In this document: piece by piece, positions 1-10,397 of the stretch
How the letters are laid out: each line of letters starts with the position of its first letter
How positions within the stretch are numbered: the stretch's first letter is position 1
Source of the DNA: Fulvia fulva
Taxonomy: Eukaryota; Ascomycota; Dothideomycetes; Mycosphaerellales; Mycosphaerellaceae
Direction: 5' to 3'
DNA: 64,000 nucleotides
NCBI RefSeq assembly: GCF_020509005.1
Contig: NC_063024.1
Coordinates: 1,178,001 to 1,242,000, forward strand
Position numbers and translations under genes: made by a program
Notes under the pieces: model-generated
Database searches by the model: none
What the model saw: only the letters and a program-made list of their open reading frames with translations
What the model was told of the DNA's origin: nothing

Positions 1-583
1 CCACGTTGTGGGCGTTGGTCATTCTTATGGAAGTGCAAACGTGCTTGGTGTGGCAACTGCTCATCCAGCAGACTTCGACGCTTTAGTCCTGACCGGCTGG
101 TCTTCCTCTTTCGCCGGTATCCCAATCGCATTGGCTACCTTCGGCCTCTCGATCGCTTCACAAAACCAACCGACCCGCTTCGCCAATCTCTCCAACGGTT
201 ACATAATTTCTGGCAGCATCGCAAGCTTGCAAGGGTTCTTCTTCCGTGCACCGTCTTTCGACCCAGCTATACTCGACTTGGCCGAGAATACCAAGCAGAC
301 TACTTCCCTAGGTGAGCAGGTCCTGTTCGGTAAGCCTCAACCTGCGCTGAACTACACTGGCCCTATCGACGTGGTCAACGGTCTGAAAGATCTCCCCAAC
401 TGCTATGGGAACTGCTTGTATCCCGACAATCTTGCTGTTGGCGTCAAAGAGGCGTTCTTTCCGAATGCACGAAATGCGAGCTTCTACCTTGCACCAAATA
501 CTGGCCATGCGCTTAACTTTCATTACACCGCGGATGAGGCGTACAGGCATATTCATGATAACTTGCAAGCAAATGGGTTATAA
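1..583 (+). CDS. alpha/beta hydrolase, C-terminal half (5' end outside window)
   Basis: The frame is open from the window edge and ends at TAA. The first residues carry the nucleophile elbow G-H-S-Y-G-S, the site of the catalytic serine in alpha/beta hydrolases. A later GPIDVVNG segment is where the acid residue would lie, and the NTGHALNFHY segment near the end holds the likely catalytic histidine. The ending (..HDNLQANGL) has the same layout as the ending of the hydrolase at 2027-3273 (..MDFLESNGL), so the two are paralogues pointing towards each other. The substrate is unknown; fungal members of this group are often secreted. About 191 residues are visible, so a similar length is missing upstream. 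I am sure of the fold and not of the reaction. Confidence 0.85.
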   Translation, partial: HVVGVGHSYGSANVLGVATAHPADFDALVLTGWSSSFAGIPIALATFGLSIASQNQPTRFANLSNGYIISGSIASLQGFFFRAPSFDPAILDLAENTKQTTSLGEQVLFGKPQPALNYTGPIDVVNGLKDLPNCYGNCLYPDNLAVGVKEAFFPNARNASFYLAPNTGHALNFHYTADEAYRHIHDNLQANGL

Positions 584-1039
584 TCAAAGCTGCAGGCGTG
601 TCCGCACTTGCTCTCATGGAAGGAATAGAGATAGACCAATGTCATTGTATTGAGCCATACCAATAAACTCAAGTAAAGTAACAACAGTGAGTGCTGTCTC
701 TGACCACTACCGTAATGCAGCTGGGTGCGTACGGAACACTGTCTCGGCATGCCGGCAAAGATAGGGATGGGTGTCAACTGGGGCAGAGGGAAGCCTTGCA
801 CATCCTTCCCGGTAGCACACGATCCTATACATCGAACAAGATCACGCTTGGAAGAGCTATGTCAAAAGAAGCCCGTGATTTGGGGTGGAAAAGTCTATCC
901 TGAGCTTTGTTGATGTCGGCTTGGTCACAGAGAGGCATCCGCCGACGCTACCGCTATCCCATTCAGCCTGGCACAAGCCTGCCAAAGCCCAGTCGCCGGC
1001 ACTTACCTCAGTCACACTGAAGGTCACCTTGAGATCGCT
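584..1039. other. intergenic, no gene seen
   Basis: This space separates the convergent hydrolase and secreted-peptide genes. Only short overlapping ORFs without coding character are present. It should contain the 3' untranslated ends of both neighbours. Confidence 0.5.
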
Positions 1040-1280
1040 CTACCCACGGCACTTGACCACACAGTCCCTTCCTGTAGCAGTGCAGGCGTCCTTGAAAGGA
1101 CTGAACTGGCACCATTAGTTCATTCGGCCGATCGTGACTGTACGCACATGTACTCACTCCAGAGGGGCAGCCCGCGTTACAGGTATTTGCAGTATCCACA
1201 CAGCCTTGTTCACAAGGTGTCGCTGCAAATGCAGATCCGGCCCAGAAGATGAGCATTAAGATTCCCGCTTGAAGCTGCAT
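1040..1280 (-). CDS. small secreted cysteine-rich protein (62 aa, one intron)
   Basis: Two exons, 1280-1158 and 1105-1040, are joined across a 52-nt intron (donor GTGAGT, internal ACTAATG branch-like site, acceptor CCAG). Splicing is in phase and gives 62 residues. Residues 1-20 are a typical signal peptide (hydrophobic core LMLIFWAG, then SAFAA). The mature part of about 42 residues has seven cysteines at 23, 27, 34, 38, 49, 56 and 60, i.e. spacings x3, x6, x3, x10, x6, x3. Small size, export signal and high cysteine content are the usual marks of fungal effector-like or antimicrobial peptides, but no known family was recognised and no activity is claimed. Without the intron the second half would lose most cysteines, which supports the splice model. 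It sits between two secreted-type hydrolase paralogues. Confidence 0.75.
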
Positions 1281-2026
1281 GTTGGTTTGGTCGTTTGGTG
1301 TAATCGAGGCCTTGGAGTTGGATGGTTAAAGGGCTGAATGTGACTGAGGATACTGGTTCAACAAGACGGGAGCAGGAAGTGGGTGACTGTCAAGATAAAT
1401 ACGAGTGTTAATGCTGTGCAGTGTAGAGTGGTGCCACAGACCCGAACCCCAGCCAGGTTTTCAGAAGACTAGCACCATAGCCAAGGCTCTAGAGCCTGAT
1501 TGATTACTTAACACTCCGTGCATATACACCTGTGTTGGGACTGTGCCACATAACCTTTGTGTCAGTAGTGACTATCCAAGAGCATCCGCACTGCCGCAGT
1601 AGTGGCTTCACTCCAACGTCCACCGAGCGATGACAACCGCATGACTTAAGAGATAGTGGCCGGAGTCAGAGAGGCCCCTTTCCCTGCTGCACGGAAACGC
1701 GAGCTGTTATGTTGCATGGAACACAGCGGATGGGGCATACACGCATGTGCAGCATGATCTAGTGGCGAATGGATCTGATTAGCAGCGTTGGCACGACTAT
1801 GAGGGTATTGCCCGTTGTAATGTATCGAGTACGATCAGATGACACGAGAAGATCCACTGATGGATATCTGCGATTGCGTTGGGGTGTGAAGTACCGACTT
1901 TGCTCGACAAGACACCCCGTCGAGGGCGCTGTAACACAATCCAGAAGAATGAAACGATGAGTGCATACTCCGGCAGTGAGACAAGAGCACTATGCACGGC
2001 ATGTGACATGAGTGCGATCCGCTTGC
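1281..2026. other. intergenic / promoter side of the secreted-peptide gene
   Basis: No convincing gene is seen. The part just above 1280 must hold the promoter of the minus-strand secreted peptide; the part below 2026 is the 3' side of the second hydrolase gene. Confidence 0.5.
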
Positions 2027-3273
2027 TTAGAGCCCATTGCTCTCCAGGAAGTCCATCATGACCGCATACCCAGCACTCGCGTTGCGATGCAACGTCAATC
2101 TATGCCCAGCCCCTGGTTGGATGGATACCTCTTTAGCCGAAGCATTCGGATATATCGCATCCAAAGTAGCAAGATCATAGTTGCTCTTACAATCCCCACC
2201 ACAGACCAGAGCATCATATTCCGCCGCGAAGAACTGCAGCGGTCCGGTAAAGGCCGGAGCCATGCCGACATCTAGCAGACCTCGAAGTGACATCCACTCA
2301 CCGACTGTCAACGGCTGCTTTATGCCCTCAGCAAATGCGAGTGCCCCGTCGGTGGAATCTGATGCATCTGTGTCGTTGTAGCGATGGAATAAATTGAGCT
2401 CTAGCTTCGAGACATCCGAAGGCACGATATACCCGCTCCCACGATCACCGAAAAGGGCTGGGTTATTGGTCGCGGCAAACTCGAATCCCAGTTGTGCAGT
2501 GGATGCTTGTGCTGTGTGAGTCGCGAACAGGAGCCCGGTGAGGATCGCACCAGACGAGAGGTGGCCGTAGGATGTGAGGAGGGCTGCTGTGAGCTGCGAG
2601 CCAAAGCTATGACCTATGTGTACCGCTTTCTCGAATGGCGCGACTGGATTCAGGACCGAGCCTTCGTGAAGGGACTTGGATAGTGTGCCACTTCGAACCA
2701 TCTCGGTGAGTGCACGGGGGATTTCCAGCTCGGTAGGGCCTTGACCTATCGTGTAGGCGTCAGGCTTATCAGAGAGGCCGTTGCACAGGCGGTCGTATGT
2801 GAAGACTGTGTATCCAGCCTCAAGCGCAGCTTGAACATAGGGGTACTGGGCAGGGTCGATTGCGGCATCCCCTGTGTGTAGATCGCTTAGCCGAGCTCAT
2901 GAGAAAGTTACAGATGTGCTCAGCAGACTCACAATATCGATGATCAAAGATCGCCCCATGCGTCAATATCTGTATGACATCCTCCTCGTTGGATGTCGTG
3001 GGAGCACAAAGCTCCGCATAGATGGTGTACGTTGCCGTGACGTTCGTCGAGCTCGCCATACGCTCCGTGGTGTTGGGAGATTTCCAGCGATCAATATCGA
3101 GAGCGAAGTTGACGGCGTCGATATTGTTGTCAACTCGGAGAATGTCAAGGTCGTAGCTGGTAGCCAGTGACTGGAACGTCGAGATAGAAGCTGTGGCACT
3201 CGGGGCGTACAGGTGTAGCATTGATGCTTGCCACTATGGCACTCAAAAGCGCGAGTGCGTAAAAGCCCATCAT
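2027..3273 (-). CDS. alpha/beta hydrolase paralogue, N-terminus uncertain
   Basis: The main body runs from the stop at 2027 to 2871, then a 61-nt intron (2872-2932, GTGAGT...ACACAG), then an upstream exon. Splicing creates F-D-H-R-Y-W-D, a motif typical of this fungal hydrolase group. The nucleophile elbow is G-H-S-F-G-S, and GAGHRLTLH carries the likely catalytic histidine. The N-terminus is unclear. An ATG at 3273 opens a good signal peptide (MMGFYALALLSAIVA) followed by CHSFYLDVPVTGY, which resembles the start of related enzymes, but that frame meets TGA at 3147-3145 while the rest is in another frame. Either a 64-nt intron (GTGGCA...TTCCAG) links them, or there is a one-base shift near 3150-3185, or translation starts at the ATG at 3221. 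Probably a secreted esterase-like enzyme; substrate unknown. Confidence 0.75.
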
Positions 3274-4170
3274 GTTAAGCCGTGGTCTTGTCATCTCGTT
3301 AAGCTTGGATTTGCCGACGTAGAGTGCGAGCTCGCTGGGTTGAGTCCAGGTGAGAAAGTGTCGAGCTATGTACAGACATTGCTGCTGGACCAGATGGTGG
3401 ATTCATGCTAGCAGGACTCTGCTGAGATATATCATGGCTGTGCTGTGCCTCCTCGGAAAGCCTTAACAGCGAGGTGTCATCCCATGTGCTGCAATCCATA
3501 CCAGGAGGACAACATACTGTGGCGTATCACTCAACGTGTTTTTGTCACACCAGCGCCGTGCTTGGAGGCGTTGTGATGCTGCACTTTGTCAGCAGCGTTC
3601 AGCCCTACCGTTTCTGCAACTCGCTTTCGTTCCTTCCTTCGGCCGACTTCGCTCCTCTTTTACACATGCACAATACTGCAGTGATGTGGAATCTCACCTG
3701 TTTCTTGATGATTTCCCAGTATTAACCTGCGATCGGGAGGCTGAACGAACGCGAGATTTGCGTCCGCACCCAAGATCGCTATCATGGCTGATCGGCGTCG
3801 AGGCGGCCAGGCATGTCAGCCAAGCGACCGGAATCGAGAGTAGTGGGCGCAACGCATGATCGTGTCTCGGTCAGATCGACATTTGATGTGTATCGTGTGC
3901 TCCCAGCCAAGAGGCTGTGCTGTTCAAGCCGAACATGGCAGAAGAGTGCCTCGCACCCCAGAACGAACACAGCCCGCTGGTGACCTTTCCTTGGCGTCGA
4001 TGTAGCCGTGTACACAAATCAATGTAGTGTCTTAGCAAACGGCAGGAAAGGACTGCCAGTTCTCTATATGAGAATGAGAATCCCGTCCCAGTAATCCAAC
4101 CACCACCGACTCAAGCATCTGTGTCTGCATCAGCCCATCTAACTGAAACGTCAAACGTTGCAACAGAACC
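3274..4170. other. intergenic between divergent genes
   Basis: This holds the promoters of the minus-strand hydrolase and the plus-strand RCR-like gene. Several short ORFs occur but none shows domain-like sequence or plausible splicing. Confidence 0.5.
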
Positions 4171-4563
4171 ATGACGAACTGCTACATCAACGACTTCAAC
4201 GACGAAATCTGCCACGACAGCGGCTGGCTCCTCTGGGGCCGCTGGGTCGTCCTCGGCAGTATCCTGGCAGTCGCACTAGCAATCTATTTGATCGCCGCGT
4301 CAGCATACCTCCCTTAGCCAGTGCAGTCCCTTTCCACTGACACAATCTGCAGCTGCCTCTCTGCGCGGAAACGTCATCGAGCCGGTGTAAAGCCTTTCCC
4401 TGGGACGCAATGGACGCTGGCAGTGAATCCACCAGCATATCAGTCTAGAGAGTCGTTGCCTATGTATTCAGCGCGCGGTCGTAAAGCGCTTAGTGATGTG
4501 GAAGGGGCTGATGAGGTACCGAGGGCTCCGAGTGTTGCGAGAGTGCCGGAGGAGCGTGTTTGA
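4171..4563 (+). CDS. RCR-like single-pass membrane protein (112 aa, one intron)
   Basis: Exon 1 (4171-4298) encodes a short cysteine-containing lumenal segment, a W-L-L-W-G-R-W motif and a transmembrane helix (WVVLGSILAVALAIYLIAA). A 54-nt intron (4299-4352; donor GTCAGC, branch CACTGAC, acceptor CTGCAG) removes an in-frame TAG. Exon 2 continues directly with a basic cytoplasmic segment (CLSARKRHRAG), a PFPGTQW motif and a Pro/Tyr stretch (PPAYQ). This order (short N-terminus with GRW, one helix, Arg/Lys-rich tail, P-x-x-G-T-x-W, PPxY-like motif) is that of the RCR family (resistance to Congo red), ER/endosomal proteins that affect chitin deposition and trafficking in yeast. In this small filamentous homologue the role is inferred only. 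Confidence 0.75.
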
Positions 4564-4826
4564 CGGCGTGATGGGCTTGAGTCGTTGGGAGGTGAATAGA
4601 AACTAGCGATGTGGAACTGCGTTGGAGAAAGATCCTGATCCAGAGCATTCGGAGGCTGGGTAGAGTTGAACCTGGTGTCTTGGATAGAGATATAAAGGTT
4701 TGATGTTTCTGTGTTAATTGCTTGTATCCCGGTCACCAGTAGCGCGAGCAGTGAAGATAAGCAGTGGACTCACTTGTCTGGAGCCGTTATGACCCGGCAA
4801 CGTTGGTGCCTGAACACTGTTCTACA

Positions 4827-6222
4827 TCACTGGCCGGCGTCTTCCAGAGCAAGAAGCTGCAGAGGCTGCTGAAGCAGCTCGAGCAGCGTCCCATCTGTGC
4901 CCGCAACGAGCTTTGCCACAGCACGAATACCTGCCGCGCCCATATCGCCCACCCACCACAGATCTTCCGCCAATGTCACAAGCATCAGCCAGTGCGCATA
5001 GATAATCAACGCAGGAACATGACACTGTGTAAGCTGTCGGACAAAGTCTTCAGCCAGATTGCCTGGCCACTCGCATACTGCCCGGAACAGACTCGACATC
5101 TCATCCCAACGGCAGACATGCTCCGTGATGCGCTCAAGACAACGAATCGCAGCAAGGGCGCCAGGATTCGCGTCCTCCGCGAAGTTTAGAGTCCCGTCGT
5201 AGAGAGCTGCATACAGCATCTCGAAGCCCTGAGCGTGAGTTTGCTGGATGTATGCCAGCATCACTTTGCCTTTGCTGCTGCGAATAGGACCGGCAGAGCA
5301 TGCGCGCGTACACGGAAACAGGTCTGGCATCATGTCCTGCTTGATGTTTGAATTGACCTCCTGATCTAGCTTGAGCAGTGAGGTATGCACGATGCGTACA
5401 CCGCGAAGTAGATGGAGCCATCTCCAGGCTCGCTCCTCCTGTGTGTCGATGCCATACCTGCGGTACTGGCGCAAGAAGGCGAAAGCGAGAACACACAACA
5501 GACGGGCCGATGCCGTGTTTGAGTCGACATCCCCTGGGTCTAGTCTGATGAGCTGAGATCGACTTCGTGCCACAAATGCTTCACCATGAGTGGTCGCAGT
5601 GGTAAGATAGCCAGAATGTCTGGGCTGCAGAGGATCTCTGGTGCTTGCCGAGAAGTGCAACGACATGGCTCCGAGTGTCAGCATACCCTCCCGTATCGTG
5701 GGGCAGGTATACGCCAATGATGGGACGAAAACGTGCCAGATCCAATGCTGCTCTACGCGGGCACTACTTTCGGAGAGCGTATGGGCGGTGACTTCGAGAT
5801 AGTGTCGTGTGATTTCGGTGTCGTGCACGGCAGGACGCGGACTTGGTGTGCTCGAACCGCTTCTGCGGAGTGGCGAACGATTGAGCAGTTTAGGAAAGCC
5901 CCTGGGCTGTTGGTTCAGCCATGTGTCGTTCTCGCTGGAACGTGATGTCTCCCCATGACTAGCTCTGGGCGAGGAAGATGAGGGATCCGGTCCGGGAGCT
6001 GCCGCTCTCGCATCATTGGCATAGACACATGCGATTTGTCGGCTCCCACAGTTAATGCATTGCGGTTTCGTTTCGTCGCACTGGGACCAGGCCTCAGTCA
6101 ATGTCGCATTACTTTCTGTCAGGCCTAAAGCACCGGGTTCGTACCTTGACACGACGCTGTTTGCACGTAAGACAGCCCAATCGCGACTTTCGATGGGCTC
6201 GCTTGACACGTGCGTACGACAT
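4827..6222 (-). CDS. Zn(II)2Cys6 transcription factor (443 aa, one intron)
   Basis: Exon 1 (6222-6145) ends inside the DNA-binding domain, and a 64-nt intron (6144-6081, GTACGA...CCCAG) separates it from exon 2. Spliced, residues 17-44 form a perfect zinc cluster: C-x2-C-x6-C-x6-C-x2-C-x6-C, with the basic KQRRVK between Cys20 and Cys27. The intron lies exactly before Cys27, a common position in fungal Zn2Cys6 genes. The region after about residue 60 is Ser/Pro-rich. The rest (HYLEVTAHTLS, WIWHVFVPSLAY, LRQYRRYG) resembles the helical regulatory part of short fungal Zn2Cys6 proteins of the sterol-uptake type. It is probably a nuclear, sequence-specific regulator with unknown targets. Frame and splice are intact. 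Confidence 0.9.
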
Positions 6223-6963
6223 TGTAGAGTGCTAATCCACGTCCCGATCGATCAAATTTGAGCCAACGCTCGCTCGGATTCTATGCTTCTGGTCTGTTAG
6301 GTCCACCGTTGCTAGATCGTCGAATCTTAAGCCCGTTGCAATGCTCGGATTGCTAGTAAAGCAGTATATGGATCTGCGTTGGATCCTGGGAGTAATAATA
6401 ACATGGAGTACACAACAATTAGGCGTCCAGAGTGTGTGTAGTGAGCCCTATGTCGCACCGCCACAGTCTGTAAGCTGATGCAGAAGCTGTACCATGCGCA
6501 GTCAGCCGATGTCGGCCTCCGCGTGCAAGTCGCTGTTCATGTATGCGGCTGAGCACTCCGGTGCAGGGTTAGTGACTTGCTGTAGACTATACAGCATAAT
6601 AAAGGCGCATGCGTCTTACTGTAGGGCTTTCGTTATACATGCAGAAGCAGAGGTGGCTCTTTCGGTCCCCGGATGGCTTGAGCACTATCATTTCTGCTCT
6701 GCAACATTCGCTGAGCCGTGACGACCACTAAGAAGATGATGGAGCCGATTGCCTAGTCGTGGTTTTGTTATCGGGAAGACCAGCACGGCGAGTATTCGAA
6801 GCCCTGTAGTATGCATGCTTTATCGCTCCCAGAGGTCTGCCAGTCACTTCAGCAATGGCAGCGTAAGTCATACCCACCTTCTTTCACAAACAAAGACACG
6901 CATATGTAGCAAACAGATAGTCGAGGTGTATCCTCTCCTCACTGCCTTACGCAGTTCAGAGAA
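6223..6963. other. intergenic, promoter side of the Zn2Cys6 gene
   Basis: Only short ORFs are present and none has recognisable motifs. The segment next to 6222 should hold the promoter of the transcription factor. Confidence 0.5.
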
Positions 6964-7692
6964 TCAAGCATCAGAGTTGTCACTCATAGCCGGTTCCAAC
7001 AGCTTCCCGGCGATGAACAATCTCCGAGAGCTCTGCAGCGGTAGAGGGTGCACCCCGAGCATGTTGCCGGCTTCGCGAGGCTTGAAGACCATTATGGAAG
7101 CGGTTCCATACTCCAGAGCCAGTCCGATGTGAGAGCTGTGCTGCGACTTGCGACCACCTTTCTCTTTTCTCTCGCAACTCCAGAATTCGCCGATCTTCTG
7201 CAGGCGTAGAGAATCGGCATGAGTCGGGACGTGGTGGTCGGCTCCATCGCTCTTTGCCTCGACTGAGCGCCTGTCCGATCTCTGAGACAGAATTCCGATC
7301 TCAGAGTATAGCAGTCCCGCGTCGCAGAGTCTGACCAACTCAGCTACCTCCTTCGCATCCCAGAGCTTGACCACTGCCTTGCGAGGGCCTGTGTCGCTGG
7401 CCACAGTACGCGCATTCTGGGGCGTTGTCTTTGAAGCCAGGCGTGGAAGAGAGCTCAGAACCTGGATGCCCTCCAGTACGCGAGGCTTCAGCCACCGACA
7501 CACTGACAGCATCGTGTTTCCTGGCACATGAAGCAGCCTGGGTAATGTTTGAGGTCCAAGACGGAAAATGGACGCGTTGTAGTCGCGACTGCTGAAACGT
7601 GTGGAAAGTCGCCAGAAGGGCAACATCGGATTCGGATTCGGCTTCGGCTTCGGACTTCGCCGTCGATCCTCGATCTTGTTCTCCTTGGACAT
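6964..7692 (-). pseudogene. Myb/SANT-like protein with frame breaks
   Basis: From 7692 a frame is open for 242 codons. Near 7330-7375 it encodes KLWDAKEVAELVRLCDAG followed by SQRSDRRSVEAK, the helix pattern of a degenerate Myb/SANT repeat. A second repeat (AEDRRILELREKRERWSQ, then VAAQLSHRTGSGVWNRF) follows near 7100-7205, but in a different frame. I found no intron that joins the two in phase, so a one-base indel near 7240-7260 is the simplest reading. The C-terminus is ambiguous: the first frame continues to a plausible end (VFKPREAGNMLG), the second ends a little earlier. It was probably a small nuclear protein with two helix-turn-helix repeats. It may be a decayed gene or carry an uncorrected sequencing indel. 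Confidence 0.4.
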
Positions 7693-8223
7693 CCACCGTC
7701 AACTTAGAGCACAACACGTTCGAACAGCCATCAACCAACCCACCGTACCATCTGTGAGAATGTATGCGGCGTAATCCCCTGTCACTGCCCCGTAATGCCT
7801 CGAGACTCTTCTGACTTCGATCGGTCCTGACATCGCTTGTCCGCTGTCACCACGGCCGACGACATGTGCATCGCGCGCACGAATCAAGAGGTGCAGTGGG
7901 CGTCACTATGCCACCCATGACCAGATTTCACAAGTCCATCCACGATGATGTTCCCACTGGTTCTGATATACGACTTCAGTGATTGACAAAGCAATCGCTT
8001 AGTCTTCAGCTGATCCCTCTCAGCCGCGATGATCAGGTGGGATAGAAACACAAGATCCACAGCCCTAGGATAAGCTGACGTACATATCTTACAACAGCTC
8101 TGGACTACCAATCTCAGATCCTGCAGAAAGAACGACCTTACCATCGTTGCAATCATCCCCCAACAACTTCTTCTTCTCAGCGCCAACTTCAAGGCATACC
8201 CTCCAGGGACGAACTCCCAAGCA
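7693..8223. other. intergenic between divergent genes
   Basis: Short ORFs on both strands lack domain character. The segment serves as the upstream region for both the Myb-like gene and the P-loop gene. Confidence 0.45.
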
Positions 8224-9202
8224 ATGTCGAAAACACCATCTCATGTCATCCTCTTCTCCATCGGCCGGACAGCATGTCACCTCCTTGAACGAGTCCTCTC
8301 CAAGCAGCCAGCCACAAGCTACCTCTTCCACCCCATGATCCCCGCCCGACTTCCTGCTCAGATCAACATGCTCAAGGAACACTCCGTATCAGCCGGCCTC
8401 ACACCCGAGTCGCGCTCCGATCTACGTCTCGAAAGTCCAGGACGGCATATCCACCTGGCAGCGTGAACTCCAATCCGCTCATGACGCCGTGAGCCTAACA
8501 GTGCTAGAACCACCCGCCAATTTAGCTGACACCCATCACCCCAGAACTCCACCCTCTTCATCCACGAACACCCCGTCTTCTGCCTCGACCCAGACCTACA
8601 ACTCCACTACATCACCCACGAATTCAACAGAACTAAAACTCCCTCCACCCTAGCCAGAAATCCCACCCTCCTCCCTCCTCCTGCATCCAGGCACAACGAT
8701 AATAATGACAATCCGACACCCCGCCTTCGTCGTCCCCGCCGCCTACGACGCCCTATCAAACTCCGAGAAGTCCGGCAACATATCGAACTACCTGATCCCC
8801 ACCAACTACTCCTGGCAAACCCAACTGTATAACTTCTACGTCGCCAATGGGATAACTCCCGTTGTCGCTGAGGCGGAAGATTACATGTCGTCTCCGGAGT
8901 TCGTGCGACATCTGGCTAGCGAAGCAGGGTTGGATGCTAGCACATGTCTGTTTGAGTGGGATGCGATGAGTGAAGATGACCAGGCGGCGCAGCATCCGAT
9001 GTACGTGAAACTGCAGCAGACGCTGATAAACTCGACGGGGTTAGTGCCGGGGAAGGTCAAGGGTGCACCGGTGTTGGAGGATGAGGAGAGGAAGTGGAGG
9101 GAGAAGTTTGGGGTGGAGGGAGCGGTGTCCATCAAGGAGATGGTGGAGTGGGCGATGCCGGATTACGAGTATCTGAGGGATAGGAAACTGAGGTTGCCGT
9201 GA
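8224..9202 (+). CDS. P-loop / sulfotransferase-like protein, one unresolved frame change
   Basis: The N-terminus (VILFSIGRTACHLLERVLS) matches the opening of a fungal P-loop family related to sulfotransferases, in which a strand runs into a phosphate-binding R-T-A/S turn. Two introns fit the phase: 8386-8440 (55 nt, GTATCA...TCCAG) and 8489-8544 (56 nt, GTGAGC...CCCAG, with TAGCTGAC branch). They join ..MLKEHS to DGISTWQRELQSAHDA and then NSTLFIHEHPVF. Between about 8650 and 8700 the frame shifts by one base inside a C/T-rich run, after which LLHPGTTIIMTIRHPAF and the long C-terminal part (to ..DRKLRLP) follow. No GT-AG intron explains that shift, so the gene may be broken or the sequence may contain an indel. 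Substrate unknown. Confidence 0.5.
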
Positions 9203-9271
9203 GTAGGTGTACTGAAACTGTGATATGCTGTCGTTTGGATATGATCCTGCGTGTCATGGCGGTGTCTGCTG

Positions 9272-10087
9272 TTATACGAGACCCCATTGCGGTAGCTCTC
9301 CTCGGATCGCGGCTTCGTCTATTTGTGATACGTTTGGGGACATTGCGCGGTGGCGCTCGAAGCCGATGATGGAGCATTTTTGTGCCTTGGCGTCCCAGAA
9401 TATGTTCCGCATGCTGCAGTCAGTGGGGACGATTCCGCATTTCCATACCGACCTAGTTGCCACTGTTAGCATGAAGACTCTCGACGAAGATAAAATCATC
9501 CTTATCTCACCTCAAGTTGTTGCTGAACTTCTCGCGAATCATGTTTTGCTCTTCCTCCTTCAACGACCAGAACTTCAGCTCTTCGAGAGACGATCCAGGC
9601 ATCTGGTTCATGACGATGACAGTGACATAGCCACCAGGCACGGGTCCGTCCCCAGGCTGTGCTTGTTGCAGCGTCCAACGTAGATCAGGTGTACAGTCAA
9701 GGTCCGCATCTCGAAACTTCATCATAGCCTGCATTTCGGCCATCGACCTGTCGCTTGGACCATCTAAGGGATCGGCCTTGCCACCTTCAGACTTCGGCAC
9801 CCTGAGAAGATCAGCCGCGGCCGGTCACAGTTGCTTAATTCTGCGGCGCAAACCTACTGTACCTTGATCTTCATCACAAACGCATATCCACCAGGGTCGT
9901 TTTGTATGCCCGTGAACTTGCGGCAAAGATACAGAATTCTGGCTTCTTCCTCGCCTCGCCGGTAGTCGGAGAGTGGGTGCAGTCGCAGTAGCGACACGCC
10001 GTCTGGAAACACAATAATCTTCTCCAGCCAGCCAATAGGGTCGCCTGGCATTGGCGCCGCTATGTCTGGCATCAGAGTCGGGTCCAT
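9272..10087 (-). CDS. APH/kinase-like protein with altered catalytic residues (233 aa, two introns)
   Basis: Three exons (10087-9858, 9801-9511, 9452-9272) are joined by introns of 56 nt (GTAGGT...CTCAG) and 58 nt (GTGAGA...GCTAAC...CTAG). Both splice in phase and give 233 residues. PGGYVTVIVMNQMPG is the hinge-like segment, EELKFWSLKEEEQNMIRE a conserved helix, and CGIVPTDCSMRNIFWD the catalytic loop of the aminoglycoside-phosphotransferase/protein-kinase-like fold. The usual form of that loop is H-x-D-x4-N; here the first residue is Pro, while the Asp and Asn remain. The following metal-binding motif, normally D-F-E, reads G-F-E (SIIGFERHRAM). The normal N-terminal nucleotide loop is also short. 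It is either a pseudokinase or a decaying enzyme. The open frame favours an expressed protein. Confidence 0.75.
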
Positions 10088-10397
10088 TGCGCTGGATCAG
10101 GTAGAGTTGTAGGGTATGTCGTGCATGACGACCAATCCTTCGGCCAACACGGTGGCTGCTGTTGGAGAAGAGAGTTGTCCTCGATAGCTCGCGAACGGCA
10201 CTTGCTGAGCTCAAAGAGCTGTCGTTAGTGTCCGGTCTGGGCTTCGTAAAGTTCGCGCGGGATGATGCGTGCAAGTGTCATCCTAATGCGAGTACATTGT
10301 AGCATTCAGCGGGCGGACCCGTGCAATAGCTTCCAGGTTTGCCGAGAGATCGGGACGACTGCGCATTCGTGTGCTTGTAGGCTTGGGTTTGTGGTCG
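10088..10397. other. intergenic
   Basis: The short region between two minus-strand genes contains the promoter of the kinase-like gene and the 3' end of the bZIP gene. No separate gene is supported. Confidence 0.5.

Noticed and set aside
4315..4317. In-frame TAG in the RCR-like gene taken as a pseudogene sign
   Set aside because: A 54-nt intron (4299-4352, GTCAGC...CTGCAG with a CTGAC branch site) removes it in phase and restores the expected helix-to-basic junction.
5134..5496. Antisense-region ORF of 120 codons
   Set aside because: It is a shadow of the Zn2Cys6 gene in another frame of the same strand.
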